A DNA stretch of 50,505 nucleotides from Phycisphaerae bacterium (GCA_035384605.1 DAOOIV010000027.1:1-50505), one strand, 5' to 3'. Shown: positions 25,094-34,989, numbered from the stretch's first letter. Numbers and translations are program-made. The notes: generated by a model not told the origin, from the sequence alone.

Positions 25094-26089
25094 ATGCTCT
25101 TCGTGTTTCTCGGCGGCATGCTCCCAGGAGTCACGGCCATAACTCGCAAACTCGACATCCCTGCATTGGCTTGCCTGGCCGGTGCAACGCTCTGCTGGGG
25201 CAGCGTCCCGGTCATGCTTGGCTATTTGGCTGATCCGAACCTCGTTCCGGACGGCTACACCGCCAACGCCGTTCGGTATCCGATCTCCGCGCTGGCGTAC
25301 CTGCCGTGGCTGGTGGTGGCCATTCGCAGGGGCGGACTCGGACGCTTCTGGCTGACCGCTCTGATTCCCAGCGCGGTCAACGTTGCCGGTCAGACGCTCT
25401 GGGGGCTGGCACCGTATTACCTGCCTCCGGGCCAGTTCGCCTTTCTCTTTCGCCTTTCGGCCCTGTTCGGCGTTCTTGGGGCCTTCTGGCTGTTTCGGGA
25501 TGAGCGACGGCTGGCTCGCAGCCCTCTCTTCTGGGTCGGGGCCATCCTGGCGACGATCGGATTCGGCACCATGTCCGCGCTGATTCTGACCGGCGGCACG
25601 GCAATCCGCCCGGCCGGAATCGTGATCATATTCTTGTGCTCGCTCTGCTACGGCGCCTATGGCGTTGCGGTCCGCTATGTGATGGGGAAGCTCGATCCGT
25701 TGGTCGTGTTCGCGGTGATCTGCGCGTACACCTCCATCCCGCTGCTGGCGATGGCCCCGCTGGGCAATCCGGCCTCGGTTCTCGGCCTGAAAGCGGTGCC
25801 GATGATCGTTCTCATCGTCTCCGGGCTGCTGGGCGTGGCCGTGGCGCACGGCCTCTACTACATCGCCGTGCAACGGCTCGGAGTGGTGGTCACCTCGATG
25901 ACCCTGACGGCCACGCCGTTCGTGTCAATCGTCGGCTCGTCGATTTGGCTGGGAGAGCGGTTCACAGCGGGATTGTGGGTGGCCGGATCGGTTCTGGCGA
26001 TCGGCACCGGTTGCGCGCTGTGGTCACAGCAGCACCTGCCGGAGGCCCCCAAAGACGAAGCAATGGCCGAGACCGCCGGCCAACCGTGA
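25094..26089 (+). CDS. EamA/DMT-family transporter
   Basis: Inner-membrane protein of about 331 aa with roughly ten transmembrane helices in two repeated EamA halves (LACLAGATLCWGSVPVML and AGIVIIFLCSLCYGAYGVAV start the two halves). Family members export metabolites or amino acids; the substrate cannot be read from sequence. The start is uncertain: ATG 25094 (MLFVFLGGM) or ATG 25118 (MLPGVTAITRK). The frame is also open to 25001 but would cover a large hairpin. Runs of GLGVAVAHGLYYIA and WLGERFTAGLWVAG near the end are typical. Confidence 0.85.
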   Translation: MLFVFLGGMLPGVTAITRKLDIPALACLAGATLCWGSVPVMLGYLADPNLVPDGYTANAVRYPISALAYLPWLVVAIRRGGLGRFWLTALIPSAVNVAGQTLWGLAPYYLPPGQFAFLFRLSALFGVLGAFWLFRDERRLARSPLFWVGAILATIGFGTMSALILTGGTAIRPAGIVIIFLCSLCYGAYGVAVRYVMGKLDPLVVFAVICAYTSIPLLAMAPLGNPASVLGLKAVPMIVLIVSGLLGVAVAHGLYYIAVQRLGVVVTSMTLTATPFVSIVGSSIWLGERFTAGLWVAGSVLAIGTGCALWSQQHLPEAPKDEAMAETAGQP

Positions 26090-26263
26090 CCAATCCGGCT
26101 GGTCGATTGACCTAAGCCCATATTTCACGTATGGTTAGACCATGCCATGCTGCCGATTTCGTCAACTTGTCATCCCCCCCGTCGTCATGACCTGCAAGCT
26201 GGGAGAAACGCTGTCACTATTCCACGTCACCCACTCATGATTCAGGCTCGGGGTTCGAAATCT

Positions 26264-27148
26264 ATGCGGACCAGGCCGCTGCTTATCGGCGCGATCCTCA
26301 TTGCCTCAGGTTGCAGCGACTGGCCGACTTGGCCAAACCAGGCCCCGCCCTCACCAACCACGACACCCTCGGCCGATCTCGGACAACCCCGCACCCCTTC
26401 CATCGCCGGTATCGGCGAGCAGCTCACTGACAACGGGCCGCGCCGCCCGACGATGATCCTTCAGATCAGTTTCGAGGTGTTGCGGGCTCGTGTACCGCGA
26501 GGGTTCTTCAGCCAATCCGAGAAAATCTGGAATCACGTCAACGAGGCCGTTGTCCCTCAAGACGTTGCCGTGTTGCTCCAGCGAAACGGATTGCGAGCAG
26601 CCGTGGGTGGCACCGACTCGTGGCCGCCGATCCGCGCCCTGCTCGAACAACAGGGGCCCGTGGAAACCTCCCAGAACAGAATGATTCTCCACAACGGACT
26701 GCCCCTGGTGGTCGAGCCGGATCAGCGGACGCGCAATCAGACCTTGTTCATGTTTCGCCCCGACGGAACGCTGGGTGGAGCCAGCTTTCCGCAAAGTGTG
26801 AACGGATTGCTGATCGAATACCAGCTCGCCGGCGCGGCGGCGGAGGATCTGCGCATTTCCGTCACGCCTCAGGTCCGTTTGCCGATGCAGGCTCCCCGCC
26901 TCACTCACAATGTCCCGGGCTACATCGACCAGCCCGTGGTCCCTCCCACGCGTGTGTTTCGGGAATTGGCCTTCACGGTCACCGTAGCCCCAGGGCAATT
27001 CGTCGCCATCGGCCCCAGCCGGCTGATTGAGAATGCCCACCTGGTCGGCTCCCTCCTGTTGTGTGATGAAAGAGAGGGGGAGAAAATGGAATCCATGTAC
27101 TTCATCACGCCCCAGGTGTTGAACACCGGCCGGCGAGTGGGGTTTTGA
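26264..27148 (+). CDS. Putative lipoprotein of unknown function
   Basis: A 294-aa protein starting MRTRPLLIGAILIASGCSDW, with a lipobox-like IASGC, so it is probably lipid-anchored after cleavage before Cys18. A Pro/Thr-rich spacer (PNQAPPSPTTTPSADL) follows and then a mainly beta-stranded domain (MILQISFEVLRARVP, VSVTPQVRLP-like stretches). I do not recognise the family. The longer frame from 26147 lacks a signal peptide. It ends 30 nt before the PAS kinase start, so the two may share a transcript. Confidence 0.7.
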   Translation: MRTRPLLIGAILIASGCSDWPTWPNQAPPSPTTTPSADLGQPRTPSIAGIGEQLTDNGPRRPTMILQISFEVLRARVPRGFFSQSEKIWNHVNEAVVPQDVAVLLQRNGLRAAVGGTDSWPPIRALLEQQGPVETSQNRMILHNGLPLVVEPDQRTRNQTLFMFRPDGTLGGASFPQSVNGLLIEYQLAGAAAEDLRISVTPQVRLPMQAPRLTHNVPGYIDQPVVPPTRVFRELAFTVTVAPGQFVAIGPSRLIENAHLVGSLLLCDEREGEKMESMYFITPQVLNTGRRVGF

Positions 27149-27178
27149 GGCGCTATCTTGCAGCGCGATCGTCAGAGC

Positions 27179-28273
27179 ATGGGCAACCGGATGTCCGACA
27201 ACCCGATGACATCTTTTATCTCCAGCCTGTGCCAACACGCGGGCATTACCATCATCGCCACGGATGAGCAGTTCGTGATCCGGTTCTGGAACAGCGCCGC
27301 GGAGCGGATGTTCGGACAACCGGCATCGGCGGCGATCGGACAACCGATCTGGCTGATCATTCCGCCTGAACGTCACGGCTTGGCCCAACGCATGCTCGAA
27401 CGGGCGGTGACACGCGGAGAAACCAGCGAAGTGGAACTGCGGCGGACGGGCCCCGACGGCCGCAAGCACTACTTGGCCGTGACCATCTCCCCTGTGCCTG
27501 ACGAGCACCATCACGTGGTCGGCGTCTCGATCTGTGTCCGCGATGTTACCAAGGGCATGGACCTCATGCGCGACGTGGCCGAGACCCAGAGGATGTCGGC
27601 CCTCGGGTCGATGTCCGGAGCGATCGCTCACCATTTCAACAACCTTCTCGGCGGCGCCCTGACCGCCCTCGACTTCGTTCAGGATTCCTTTGAGGTGGAG
27701 ACGCTTCGCCGCGGTCTTCGCACCGCCTTGACGGCGCTCAGCCGCGTCAGCGAAATAACTCTTGCCCTCCTTACCTTTGCCGAGGGAGACCGCACCGACA
27801 GCCCGACGGACGACGTCGTCGACACCGTCCGGCAGTTTGTGGCCGGCCGACGCAAGGAATGGGCCCGAAACCGCATTTCCGTCGAGACCGAACTGCGACC
27901 TCTCAGGGCGAAGCTTCCAGCGAAACGCCTGATGACTCTCTTGCGAATCCTCACGACCAATGCCTGCGAGGCCATGGTCGGCGGAGGGACGCTCCGTATC
28001 GAGCTCAGCAAAGGACCCGGCATGACTGTGGTTCTTCGCGTCCGTGATACCGGAGCGGGTGTGCCCGAGGAGCAAATCCGCCACGTCTTCGAACCCTTCT
28101 TCACGACCAAGAGGGCTGTCAATCCGGAAGACCCGGAGCATATCGGCCTGGGCCTGGCCGTTGCCTATGGATTGGTGAAAGGCATGGGCGGCACAATTAC
28201 TCTGGAGCCCGGCGATCCGAAAGGCACGGTGTGTACGGTCTGCCTGCCTGTTCACCTGGAAGCCTCCGGTTGA
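27179..28273 (+). CDS. PAS-domain histidine kinase (soluble)
   Basis: A 364-aa sensor kinase without membrane segments. A PAS domain covers about residues 12-125 (ITIIATDEQFVIRFWNSAAERMFG, then VGVSICVRDVT). The dimerisation box AIAHHFNNLLGG carries the phosphorylated H151. The ATPase domain shows RDTGAGVPEEQIRHVFEPFFTTK and GLGLAVAYGLV. The start is ambiguous among TTG 27158, ATG 27179 and ATG 27191. No response regulator is adjacent; orphan receivers at 13076 and 21209 are conceivable partners but there is no direct evidence. Confidence 0.88.
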   Translation: MGNRMSDNPMTSFISSLCQHAGITIIATDEQFVIRFWNSAAERMFGQPASAAIGQPIWLIIPPERHGLAQRMLERAVTRGETSEVELRRTGPDGRKHYLAVTISPVPDEHHHVVGVSICVRDVTKGMDLMRDVAETQRMSALGSMSGAIAHHFNNLLGGALTALDFVQDSFEVETLRRGLRTALTALSRVSEITLALLTFAEGDRTDSPTDDVVDTVRQFVAGRRKEWARNRISVETELRPLRAKLPAKRLMTLLRILTTNACEAMVGGGTLRIELSKGPGMTVVLRVRDTGAGVPEEQIRHVFEPFFTTKRAVNPEDPEHIGLGLAVAYGLVKGMGGTITLEPGDPKGTVCTVCLPVHLEASG

Positions 28274-28790
28274 CGCGTTTCTGAGACACTGCCCCGCCGG
28301 CGATCCGGTGTCCCCTCGCCATCTCCCCCGGTTTGCCGGTTCCAGGCAATGCCGCATCCTCGCATTAGTCCCCCCTGTATAAGGGGATAGTGAAAACGGT
28401 CTGCTGGTCTGCGAGCCGCTCTTATTGTTCGCTTGGATCACCGCGCTTGTTGAGGACCGGTCCGGCCGTTACCATAAGGTTCATTCGGCACACCCGGGTC
28501 GTGGACCCGCTTGCCGGGTTGGAGGTCGTCCCCCTGAATCCGATGCTCCGCAGGCGCGATGGCGGGCGGGTCCCAGGGGCTGCAAAACTCGGCCGTATGA
28601 GTATTGATTGTAAAGCCCCCCCGATCAGGCAGCCGATATCCGAGGTGGATGGACCGAGCGCGGTCGAGCCCGCGACGCTGTGAGATGAAGATCCATTCGA
28701 CAGGCGCCGATTCAGCAGGACCGGCGCCGGCCGCGGGAATGCCAAGAGCCTTCCCTGTCGGTTCACGTGAGAGGCTTTCAGGATCAGTCC
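28274..28790. other. 517-bp intergenic region
   Basis: No supported gene. A GC-rich stretch contains CCCC/GGGG around TGTATAA near 28372-28387 and several short inverted repeats but no convincing promoter. Open frames across it give low-complexity translations. The region probably holds the end of the kinase transcript and the promoter of the DUF1571 gene. Confidence 0.4.
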
Positions 28791-29699
28791 ATGATCGAAA
28801 CTCAACCCCGTCGCCGCCGCGGACGTCACATCAAGATCATCATCGGTCTCATCGTGCTCGCCGGAGTGCTTGTCCATGTGCGCGAGCCTTGGGCTCGCAA
28901 GACGCAGCCGGCCGCCGACGCGTCCGAGTCGGCAACATCCTCTCAGCGCAACGCGGCCTTCGCGGCCCTCGTTCCCTTGCATGCCCACTTGGGCGAGTCC
29001 ATCGAGGAGCGAGCCGCTCGAGACCCGATTCATTTCTTCGAAGATGCCGTCGAGTACTACGATAGTGCCGTTCGCGATTACACCTGCGTCTTCACCAAAC
29101 AGGAGAGGATCGGCGGCAAGCTCGGCCCGGAGCAGGTAACCAACGCCATGTTCCGCGAGAAACCCTTCAGCGTGCGGCTGGAGTGGACCAGGAACGCCGA
29201 CAAGTGCGATCGCGTCCTCTACGTCGCCGACCGCTGGGTCGAGAACAATCAGCAGATGGCCGTCGTTGAGCCGGGGGCGGTCGCCAGGCTCTTCGTCAGC
29301 CATGTGATGCGCCCCATCCATGGCAAGGATGCGATGAGGTCATCCCGCCGGACGATTGACCAGTTTGGATTGCGAAACACGCTCTGCCTGGCACTCAAGT
29401 ACGCCAAGCTTTCCAGGGAACATGGGACGCTGGATTTCAAGTACAGGGGCAAGAGCCAGGTCGACGGCCGGGAAACGTTGCTCTTCGAGCGGCGACTGCC
29501 CTATACCGGCGAAGGCGGTGAGTGGCCCGATCGCCTCCTGCTCATCCATTTGGACAAGGAGATGCTCGTCCCAACCCTGTGCCTGTGCTACGCGGACGAC
29601 GAGCAGCAGGTTCTCCTCGGCAAGTACATGACCACCAACATCAAACTCAATGTGAATCTGCCGGATTCGGTGTTCACGAAGGAGGGCATGGGACTCTAG
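28791..29699 (+). CDS. DUF1571-type secreted protein
   Basis: A 302-aa protein with a basic N-terminus and one hydrophobic segment (IKIIIGLIVLAGVLVHV), acting as a signal peptide or anchor. The hallmark is RDYTCVFTKQERIGGKLG followed by MFREKPFSVRLEW and KCDRVLYV, which fits DUF1571, a family I associate with planctomycetes. Its LolA/LppX-like features suggest outer-membrane or envelope lipid handling, but no function is proven. I chose MIETQPRRRR at 28791 over the ATG eight codons upstream. It is followed by a strong terminator. Confidence 0.83.
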   Translation: MIETQPRRRRGRHIKIIIGLIVLAGVLVHVREPWARKTQPAADASESATSSQRNAAFAALVPLHAHLGESIEERAARDPIHFFEDAVEYYDSAVRDYTCVFTKQERIGGKLGPEQVTNAMFREKPFSVRLEWTRNADKCDRVLYVADRWVENNQQMAVVEPGAVARLFVSHVMRPIHGKDAMRSSRRTIDQFGLRNTLCLALKYAKLSREHGTLDFKYRGKSQVDGRETLLFERRLPYTGEGGEWPDRLLLIHLDKEMLVPTLCLCYADDEQQVLLGKYMTTNIKLNVNLPDSVFTKEGMGL

Positions 29700-29754
29700 C
29701 GGCGAGCGCAAAACGCTCCTCCGTATGCTCCTCAACACTTCCACTTAACGATCG

Positions 29755-29780
29755 ACGGCCGGCCCCGAGGGGCCGGCCGT
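29755..29780 (+). terminator. Rho-independent-like terminator of the DUF1571 gene
   Basis: Twelve-bp perfect GC-rich stem (ACGGCCGGCCCC/GGGGCCGGCCGT) with the two-base loop GA, 55 nt after the stop codon and followed by TGTGTTT. Confidence 0.7.
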
Positions 29781-30038
29781 TGTGTTTCCCGAACCGCTGA
29801 ACGCTTTCCCCCGTGCGGCCATCGCCCCAAGCTGGTATCATGAACTCTTCCCGGCCGACGAGGGCCGTTACCGCCCCGACGTGTTGCCCGATGTCGAAGG
29901 CGGGCATCGGCAAACGCGACGGGATCGAATAGCTTCTGCCATTCATCGACCAGCTCGACGCACGGCCCGGTTACAATGCGGCGCCCGGGACCGTAGGATG
30001 TCCGGAAAACGCTCCCGTCCTGTTACGCGGAGGATACA
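29781..30038. other. Intergenic region upstream of the nitroreductase gene
   Basis: No gene is visible. Together with the terminator stretch it makes a 339-bp gap after the DUF1571 gene. GCGGAGGATACA just before the ATG at 30039 supplies a ribosome site. I could not assign a promoter. Confidence 0.4.
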
Positions 30039-30725
30039 ATGATCAGAACACAAGCTCATGCTTGCTACTGCGCGATGGCTATCGGTGTGTCAGTTCTGGG
30101 AGGACCAGGCGTGTCCACCACAAGGCCGCAAGACCGCAAACCATTGCCCCCCGCGGATCTGTCCGGCAAGATGCCCCTCGAACAGACCATCGCAACGCGA
30201 CGTTCCATTCGAGAGTTTGCCCCCAGGCCCCTGACGCCCGAGCAGATCGGCCAACTCTGCTGGGCCGGTCAAGGCATCACCGACCGCTCCTCCGGCTACC
30301 GCGCCGCTCCGTCGGCCGGGGCCCTGTATCCCGTCGAGCTCTACCTGGTGACCCGCGAAGGCATTGACCATTACCTGCCTCGCGACCATGCACTCATGCC
30401 GCACCAGGCCGGCGACGTTCGCCGTGAACTCCAACGGGCCAGCATCGATCAGGACTGTGTGGGCGATGCCCCCTTGACGATCGTTATCGCCGCCGTCGTT
30501 GATCGCTCGGCCCGCAAGTACCGAGGCCGGGCCGAACGCTACTGCTTCATCGAGGCCGGACATGTGGCCCAGAATATCCTCCTCCAGGCGACCGCCCTCG
30601 GCCTGAGCGGCGTACCAGTCGGGGCGTTCGAGGATGAGCGGGTGGCCCAAGTCCTTCAACTTCCCAAGGACGCCCGCGTCCTCTATCTGTTGCCAATAGG
30701 TTACCCGCCCGGCGGGGAACGATGA
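30039..30725 (+). CDS. SagB/ThcOx-type nitroreductase-like flavoprotein
   Basis: A 228-aa protein of the nitroreductase superfamily, probably FMN-dependent. The motifs are TIATRRSIREFAPRPLT (FMN-binding RRSxRxF), APSAGALYPVELYLV, which is typical of the SagB-like group, and GHVAQNILLQATALGLSGVPVGAF. An N-terminal hydrophobic stretch of ~25 residues (CYCAMAIGVSVLGGPG) resembles a signal peptide, so it may act outside the cytoplasm. SagB proteins oxidise azolines in peptide toxin clusters, but no cyclase or precursor gene is present here. Convergent with aconitase. Confidence 0.82.
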   Translation: MIRTQAHACYCAMAIGVSVLGGPGVSTTRPQDRKPLPPADLSGKMPLEQTIATRRSIREFAPRPLTPEQIGQLCWAGQGITDRSSGYRAAPSAGALYPVELYLVTREGIDHYLPRDHALMPHQAGDVRRELQRASIDQDCVGDAPLTIVIAAVVDRSARKYRGRAERYCFIEAGHVAQNILLQATALGLSGVPVGAFEDERVAQVLQLPKDARVLYLLPIGYPPGGER

Positions 30726-30742
30726 TCGCCGGTTGAAATGAC

Positions 30743-33439
30743 TCAACCCCGCAGCATCCTGCGAATCACCGTCTGTAAGATCCCGCCGTTGCGGTAGTAT
30801 TCGATCTCCGGCGGCGTGTCGATCCGACAAATGGTCGTGAACTCTACGACCGCGCCGTCGCTGCGGCGGGCAACCACCTTCACATCCTGTCGCGGTTTAA
30901 GGTCATTGCTCAGCCCAAGAATGTCGAACGTCTCCGTGCCCATCAGGCCGAGTGATTCGCGGTTTCGGCCCGGCTTGTATTGCAGTGGCAGGATGCCCAT
31001 TCCCACCAGGTTGCTGCGGTGAATCCGCTCGAAACTCTCGGCGATCACCGCCCGGATGCCCAGCAACATCGGCCCCTTGGCCGCCCAGTCCCGCGATGAG
31101 CCGGTACCGTATTCCTTGCCGGCCAGAACGATCAGTGGCGTCCCGGTCTCTCTGTACTTCAAGGCCGCATCATAGATGCTCATCTGCTCGCCCGTTGGCA
31201 GGTAGACGGTTGTGCAGCCTTCCGTGCCGGGCGCCAGCAGGTTCCGCAGGCGAATGTTGGCGAACGTGCCGCGGACCATCACCCGGTCATTCCCTCGCCG
31301 GGCACCATAACTGTTGAAATCGGCCGGTTTGACCCCAAGCGACTGCAAATAAAGCCCGGCTGGACTTGTCGGCTTGATGGAACCGGCCGGAGAAATGTGA
31401 TCCGTGGTTACCGAATCGCCCACCATCACCAGACAGCGGGCACCGGTAATCGGTTGAACCGACCCCGCTTCCGTGGCCATCTCCGTGAAGAACGGCACTT
31501 CTTGGATGTAAGTGCTGTTGACGTCCCAATCGTATAGCTCGCTCCCGCCGCAAGGCACCGATCGCCACAACTCATCGCCTTCGAACACCCTGGCGTAACA
31601 GAGGCTGAACTGCTCCGGGCTCACGCATCGCTCGACGGCCTCCCTGATCTCCTTCTCGCCCGGCCAGATGTCCTTGAGATACACGTCACGTCCGTCGGAG
31701 CCCTTCCCGATCGGCTCGCAGGTCAAATCGATGTCCGTCGTTCCGGCCAGAGCATACGCCACCACCAGCAACGGGCTGGCCAGATAGTTGGCCTTGGTCA
31801 GCGGATTGACCCGCCCCTCGAAATTGCGGTTGCCGCTCAGAACCGAAGCCACCACCAGATCGCCTTTAGTTATCGCATCAGCGATTGGCTCCGGCAGCGG
31901 CCCGCTGTTGCCGATGCAGGTGGTACAGCCATAACCCACGACGTGGAACCCGAGTCTCTCCAGTGACGGCATCAGGCCGGCTTTGATCAGGTAATCAGTG
32001 ACCACCCGTGAGCCGGGCGCCAGGCTGGTCTTGACCCACGGCTTGCAAGCCAGTCCCTTCTCAACCGCTCTCCTGGCCAGCAGACCGGCCCCGAGCATCA
32101 CCGACGGATTAGACGTGTTGGTGCAACTGGTAATTGAAGCGATCACGACCGCCCCGTGGTTGAGCTTGAAGCGCCAGCCGCTCCACTCAGTGTCGACGCC
32201 CTTCTCCGTCGCGACATCGGGGATCTTGTAGGACGCAGTCAAGTCTTTGCGCCATTGCTTCTTCATCACCTTCAGCGGAACCCGGTCCTGGGGCCGCCGC
32301 GGACCCGCCAGACACGGTTCCACCGTGCTCATGTCGAGTTCAAGCGTATCGCTATAAACCGGATCGGGTGTGTTCGGCCCCCTGAACAGCCCCTGTTCCT
32401 TGCAGTAACGCTCGACCAGGTCAATCAACTCCACCGGTCGACCCGTCATGGCCAGATACCACAGTGTCTGCTCGTCAACCGGAAAGAACCCCATCGTCGC
32501 GCCATATTCCGGACTCATGTTGGCCAATGTGGCACGGTCTGCCGGCGACATCTCCGCCAAGCCGGGGCCGAAAAACTCGACGAACTTGCCGACCACTCCC
32601 TTGGCTCTCAGCATCTCAGTGACCGTCAGCACAAGATCCGTGGCCGTCGCCCCCTCCGGGAGCTGGCCGGACAGTCTGAATCCGATCACCTCAGGGCTGA
32701 GCATATAGATCGGCTGCCCGAGCATGACCGCCTCGGCCTCGATTCCCCCAACACCCCAGCCCACCACCCCCAGCCCGTTGATCATGGTGGTGTGGCTGTC
32801 TGTCCCGACAACGCTGTCCGGAAACGCCAGAGTGTGTCCCCCTGCGGGGCGCGTGAGGACAACTTTGGCTAGGTACTCAAGATTCACCTGATGGATGATG
32901 CCGGTCGCCGGCGGCACCACGCGGAAGTTGTCGAAGGCCTGTTGCCCCCATTTCAGAAAGGCATACCGCTCGCGGTTCCGCTCAAACTCGATTTCCTGGT
33001 TGATGCGCAGGGCCTCGACCCTGCCGAACGCGTCCACCTGAACCGAATGATCGATGATCAGGTCACAGGGAACCTCCGGATTGATCCTTCGAGGATCCCC
33101 GCCCAGGCGCTTCAAGGCCGCCCGCATCGCCGCCAAGTCGACTAAGGCGGGTACGCCGGTGAAGTCCTGGAGAATCACCCTGCCCGGCTTGAAGGGTACT
33201 TCAGCCTCGGCCGGCTTGGGACTCCATGCTGCCAATCGGGTCACATCCTCCGCTGTCACCTGGAAACCATCCACGTTGCGCAGGACGTTCTCAAGAAGAA
33301 CCCGGATCGAAAACGGGAGCTGATCGAGCTTACCAGTTCCGCAGGCCGCCAGCTTGGACAGGCTGTAGAAACGCACAGCCCCCGCCTGAGTGACCAGCGT
33401 CGACTCAACCCCGAACGGGTCGTCTCTCAGTGCTGCCAT
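30743..33439 (-). CDS. acnA: Aconitate hydratase (AcnA type)
   Basis: TCA-cycle enzyme converting citrate to isocitrate through a [4Fe-4S] cluster. At 898 aa it has the usual length of bacterial/IRP-like AcnA. The cluster cysteines are visible in ASITSCTNTSNPSV and GYGCTTCIGNSGPL. Further blocks are DSVVGTDSHTTMINGLGV and YGTGSSRDWAAKGPMLLG. I chose the ATG at 33439 (MAALRDDPFGVES), with AGAGG at good spacing; the frame extends 49 codons upstream without family resemblance. It is expressed leftward from the large non-coding region. Confidence 0.95.
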   Translation of the reverse strand: MAALRDDPFGVESTLVTQAGAVRFYSLSKLAACGTGKLDQLPFSIRVLLENVLRNVDGFQVTAEDVTRLAAWSPKPAEAEVPFKPGRVILQDFTGVPALVDLAAMRAALKRLGGDPRRINPEVPCDLIIDHSVQVDAFGRVEALRINQEIEFERNRERYAFLKWGQQAFDNFRVVPPATGIIHQVNLEYLAKVVLTRPAGGHTLAFPDSVVGTDSHTTMINGLGVVGWGVGGIEAEAVMLGQPIYMLSPEVIGFRLSGQLPEGATATDLVLTVTEMLRAKGVVGKFVEFFGPGLAEMSPADRATLANMSPEYGATMGFFPVDEQTLWYLAMTGRPVELIDLVERYCKEQGLFRGPNTPDPVYSDTLELDMSTVEPCLAGPRRPQDRVPLKVMKKQWRKDLTASYKIPDVATEKGVDTEWSGWRFKLNHGAVVIASITSCTNTSNPSVMLGAGLLARRAVEKGLACKPWVKTSLAPGSRVVTDYLIKAGLMPSLERLGFHVVGYGCTTCIGNSGPLPEPIADAITKGDLVVASVLSGNRNFEGRVNPLTKANYLASPLLVVAYALAGTTDIDLTCEPIGKGSDGRDVYLKDIWPGEKEIREAVERCVSPEQFSLCYARVFEGDELWRSVPCGGSELYDWDVNSTYIQEVPFFTEMATEAGSVQPITGARCLVMVGDSVTTDHISPAGSIKPTSPAGLYLQSLGVKPADFNSYGARRGNDRVMVRGTFANIRLRNLLAPGTEGCTTVYLPTGEQMSIYDAALKYRETGTPLIVLAGKEYGTGSSRDWAAKGPMLLGIRAVIAESFERIHRSNLVGMGILPLQYKPGRNRESLGLMGTETFDILGLSNDLKPRQDVKVVARRSDGAVVEFTTICRIDTPPEIEYYRNGGILQTVIRRMLRG

Positions 33440-33805
33440 AAGTGCCTCTGTTGACGTATCTTGCGTCTGTCCTGTTCTCGCCGCATGCCCATCTACCGCC
33501 GAGCACGCCTCCGACATCGCCTGTCGAAAAACCGCCGCAATCAGCAGGCAGCACAGAAGATAGCGATTCTCTGTCTGCCTTGCCACCTCGGTGGCCGGGG
33601 CGCTGCGGGAATATGCCGAGACGAAAACCCGTCTCTCGCGCGACTATAAACAACCGCGATAGTTGTAATTGCCTGCAACGCAAATCGCGGGCATGTTTCT
33701 AATCATATGGCAGCGTCCCTTTGGGAGCATGCGTGCTACGGTGCGTCGCGAGGTTGTGGCCGGCATGGTGTGGCAGACGAGTGCGGTGCTTGGGCAATCT
33801 GGGTA

Positions 33806-33898
33806 ATAGAACCCTACGGCGAGACAGCGGTGCGGCTTGCGCGCATGTTTCCGGATGCCAGTGCGCTTGGGTTGCGGCCCGCAAAAAGGCGGTCCGCC
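33806..33898. repeat. 93-bp repeat, copy A
   Basis: This shares exact length and about 84% identity (15 differences by eye) with copy C, without gaps. Shared landmarks are TAGAACCCTA, GGCTTGCGCGCATGTTT, GTGCGCTTGGG/AGCGCTTGGG and the end block CCCGCAAAAAGGCG. With the two bases just past its end, it finishes in a hairpin AAGGCG/CGCCTT with a 3-nt loop. Confidence 0.8.
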
Positions 33899-34441
33899 TT
33901 CGGTTGAGGCATGGGTGCTTGGGAGGCAGTCTTGTGCCTGCTGGATGCGGGGTTGGTCCGAATGAATGCAATGGCAAACCGGGGTGTTGCCGTTGCTCGC
34001 CGGGCCGCCCCGCAACCGGTTCGACGTGCGGAAGGCAGAAATGAAGGCATCGCCGACAGGCTTGCAGTGCTTGGTTGTGGGTTTGGGCTGCGTGCTCTCA
34101 ACCGTGCTTCTCACATCGCCTCAGAGACTGCCTGCTCCCTTTCGGACAGGCATACGGACGGCGGTTGATGCAGTAGCCGGTGGCCTGTTGTGGCTGTGGG
34201 GACAGCCTTCCGAAGTGTGGCAGCAGCCTGATGAGTACCGTGACCACGGTGACCAGGCTGATGACCGTCGCCTGGACGCTTTCTTCGACACATCCCCGAA
34301 CAGAGTTACCCCACCCATGAGTGAAGGCCTCGGCAACCACACGACTCTCTGAACCTCTGCGACTCGAACACGCAACACGATCGTCGCTGTTGTTGCGGAG
34401 GCAGCTTACCTCCAAGCGACGCTGAAAAGCACATGTCCCTT

Positions 34442-34627
34442 TTAGAACCTCACGGCCAGATATGTGTGCGACTTGCGCGCATGTTTGTGGATCGCAGAGC
34501 GCTTGGGTGGTGGCCCGCAAAAAGGCGCTCCGCCTTAGAACCCTATGGCCAGATATGTGTGCGGCTTGCGCGCATGTTTTTGGATCGCAGAGCGCTTGGG
34601 TGGTGGCCCGCAAAAAGGCGCTCCGCC
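34442..34627. repeat. 93-bp tandem repeat, copies B and C
   Basis: Copies at 34442-34534 and 34535-34627 abut exactly and differ at five positions. Each runs from TTAGAACC to GGCGCTCCGCC and closes with the same AAGGCG/CGCCTT hairpin as copy A. The near identity of B and C against the divergence of A suggests a recent duplication of an older dispersed element. Confidence 0.9.
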
Positions 34628-34989
34628 TTCGATCAATCCGAGTTCCGTTGCCGCCGAATAGTTCACCGGACTGAGCAGCGCAAGTTATCGGACATTTTGT
34701 TGATGATCTCGGCAAAATCTTTCTTCCTTCCCAGCCACCTTGCGCGTCTGTGTTGTCAATACTGCCACGTGGGATGTCATCGTCCGGTAAGGCTGCTAAC
34801 GCGGTTCGACCCTCGCTGATCTTGCGCGCGGATCGGCAAAAAATGTCTTCACCAGCCGGTTCGCCGCTGTTCTAAACGCCCCAGAACTGCCGACTAAGAT
34901 CAAACTCGATCTCAGGTCTCAATCTTGACCCGAGCATCGGTCGTTGAAAGGGGCGGTCAGGAAGACCCCTGTTGGTTGGAAGGCTCAGG

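Larger units (their letters stand above)
33440..34989. other. 1.55-kb non-coding region with 93-bp repeats
   Basis: No supported gene. It separates aconitase from the flagellar cluster and should hold the acnA promoter on the minus strand. Minus-strand frames across the repeats are open, but their repeat copies diverge at the protein level, so they look non-coding. Repeat copies are listed separately. Remaining sequence shows only scattered short inverted repeats. Confidence 0.6.

Noticed and set aside
24594..25215. Several overlapping frames on both strands between the radical SAM and EamA genes
   Set aside because: They run through five hairpins and give Arg/Ser/Pro-rich translations without family resemblance.
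26248..26265. GGGTTCGAAATC resembling a tRNA T-arm
   Set aside because: No acceptor, D or anticodon stems can be drawn around it, and it lies at the start of the lipoprotein gene.
30039..30725. SagB-like gene as part of a peptide natural-product cluster
   Set aside because: No cyclodehydratase, precursor peptide or export gene is adjacent; neighbours are DUF1571 and aconitase.
34098..34715. Open minus-strand frame encoding two 31-aa repeats across the 93-bp elements
   Set aside because: Copies A and C differ at about 10 of 31 residues for 15 base changes, which is no protein-level constraint; the open frame follows from a 93-bp period divisible by three.
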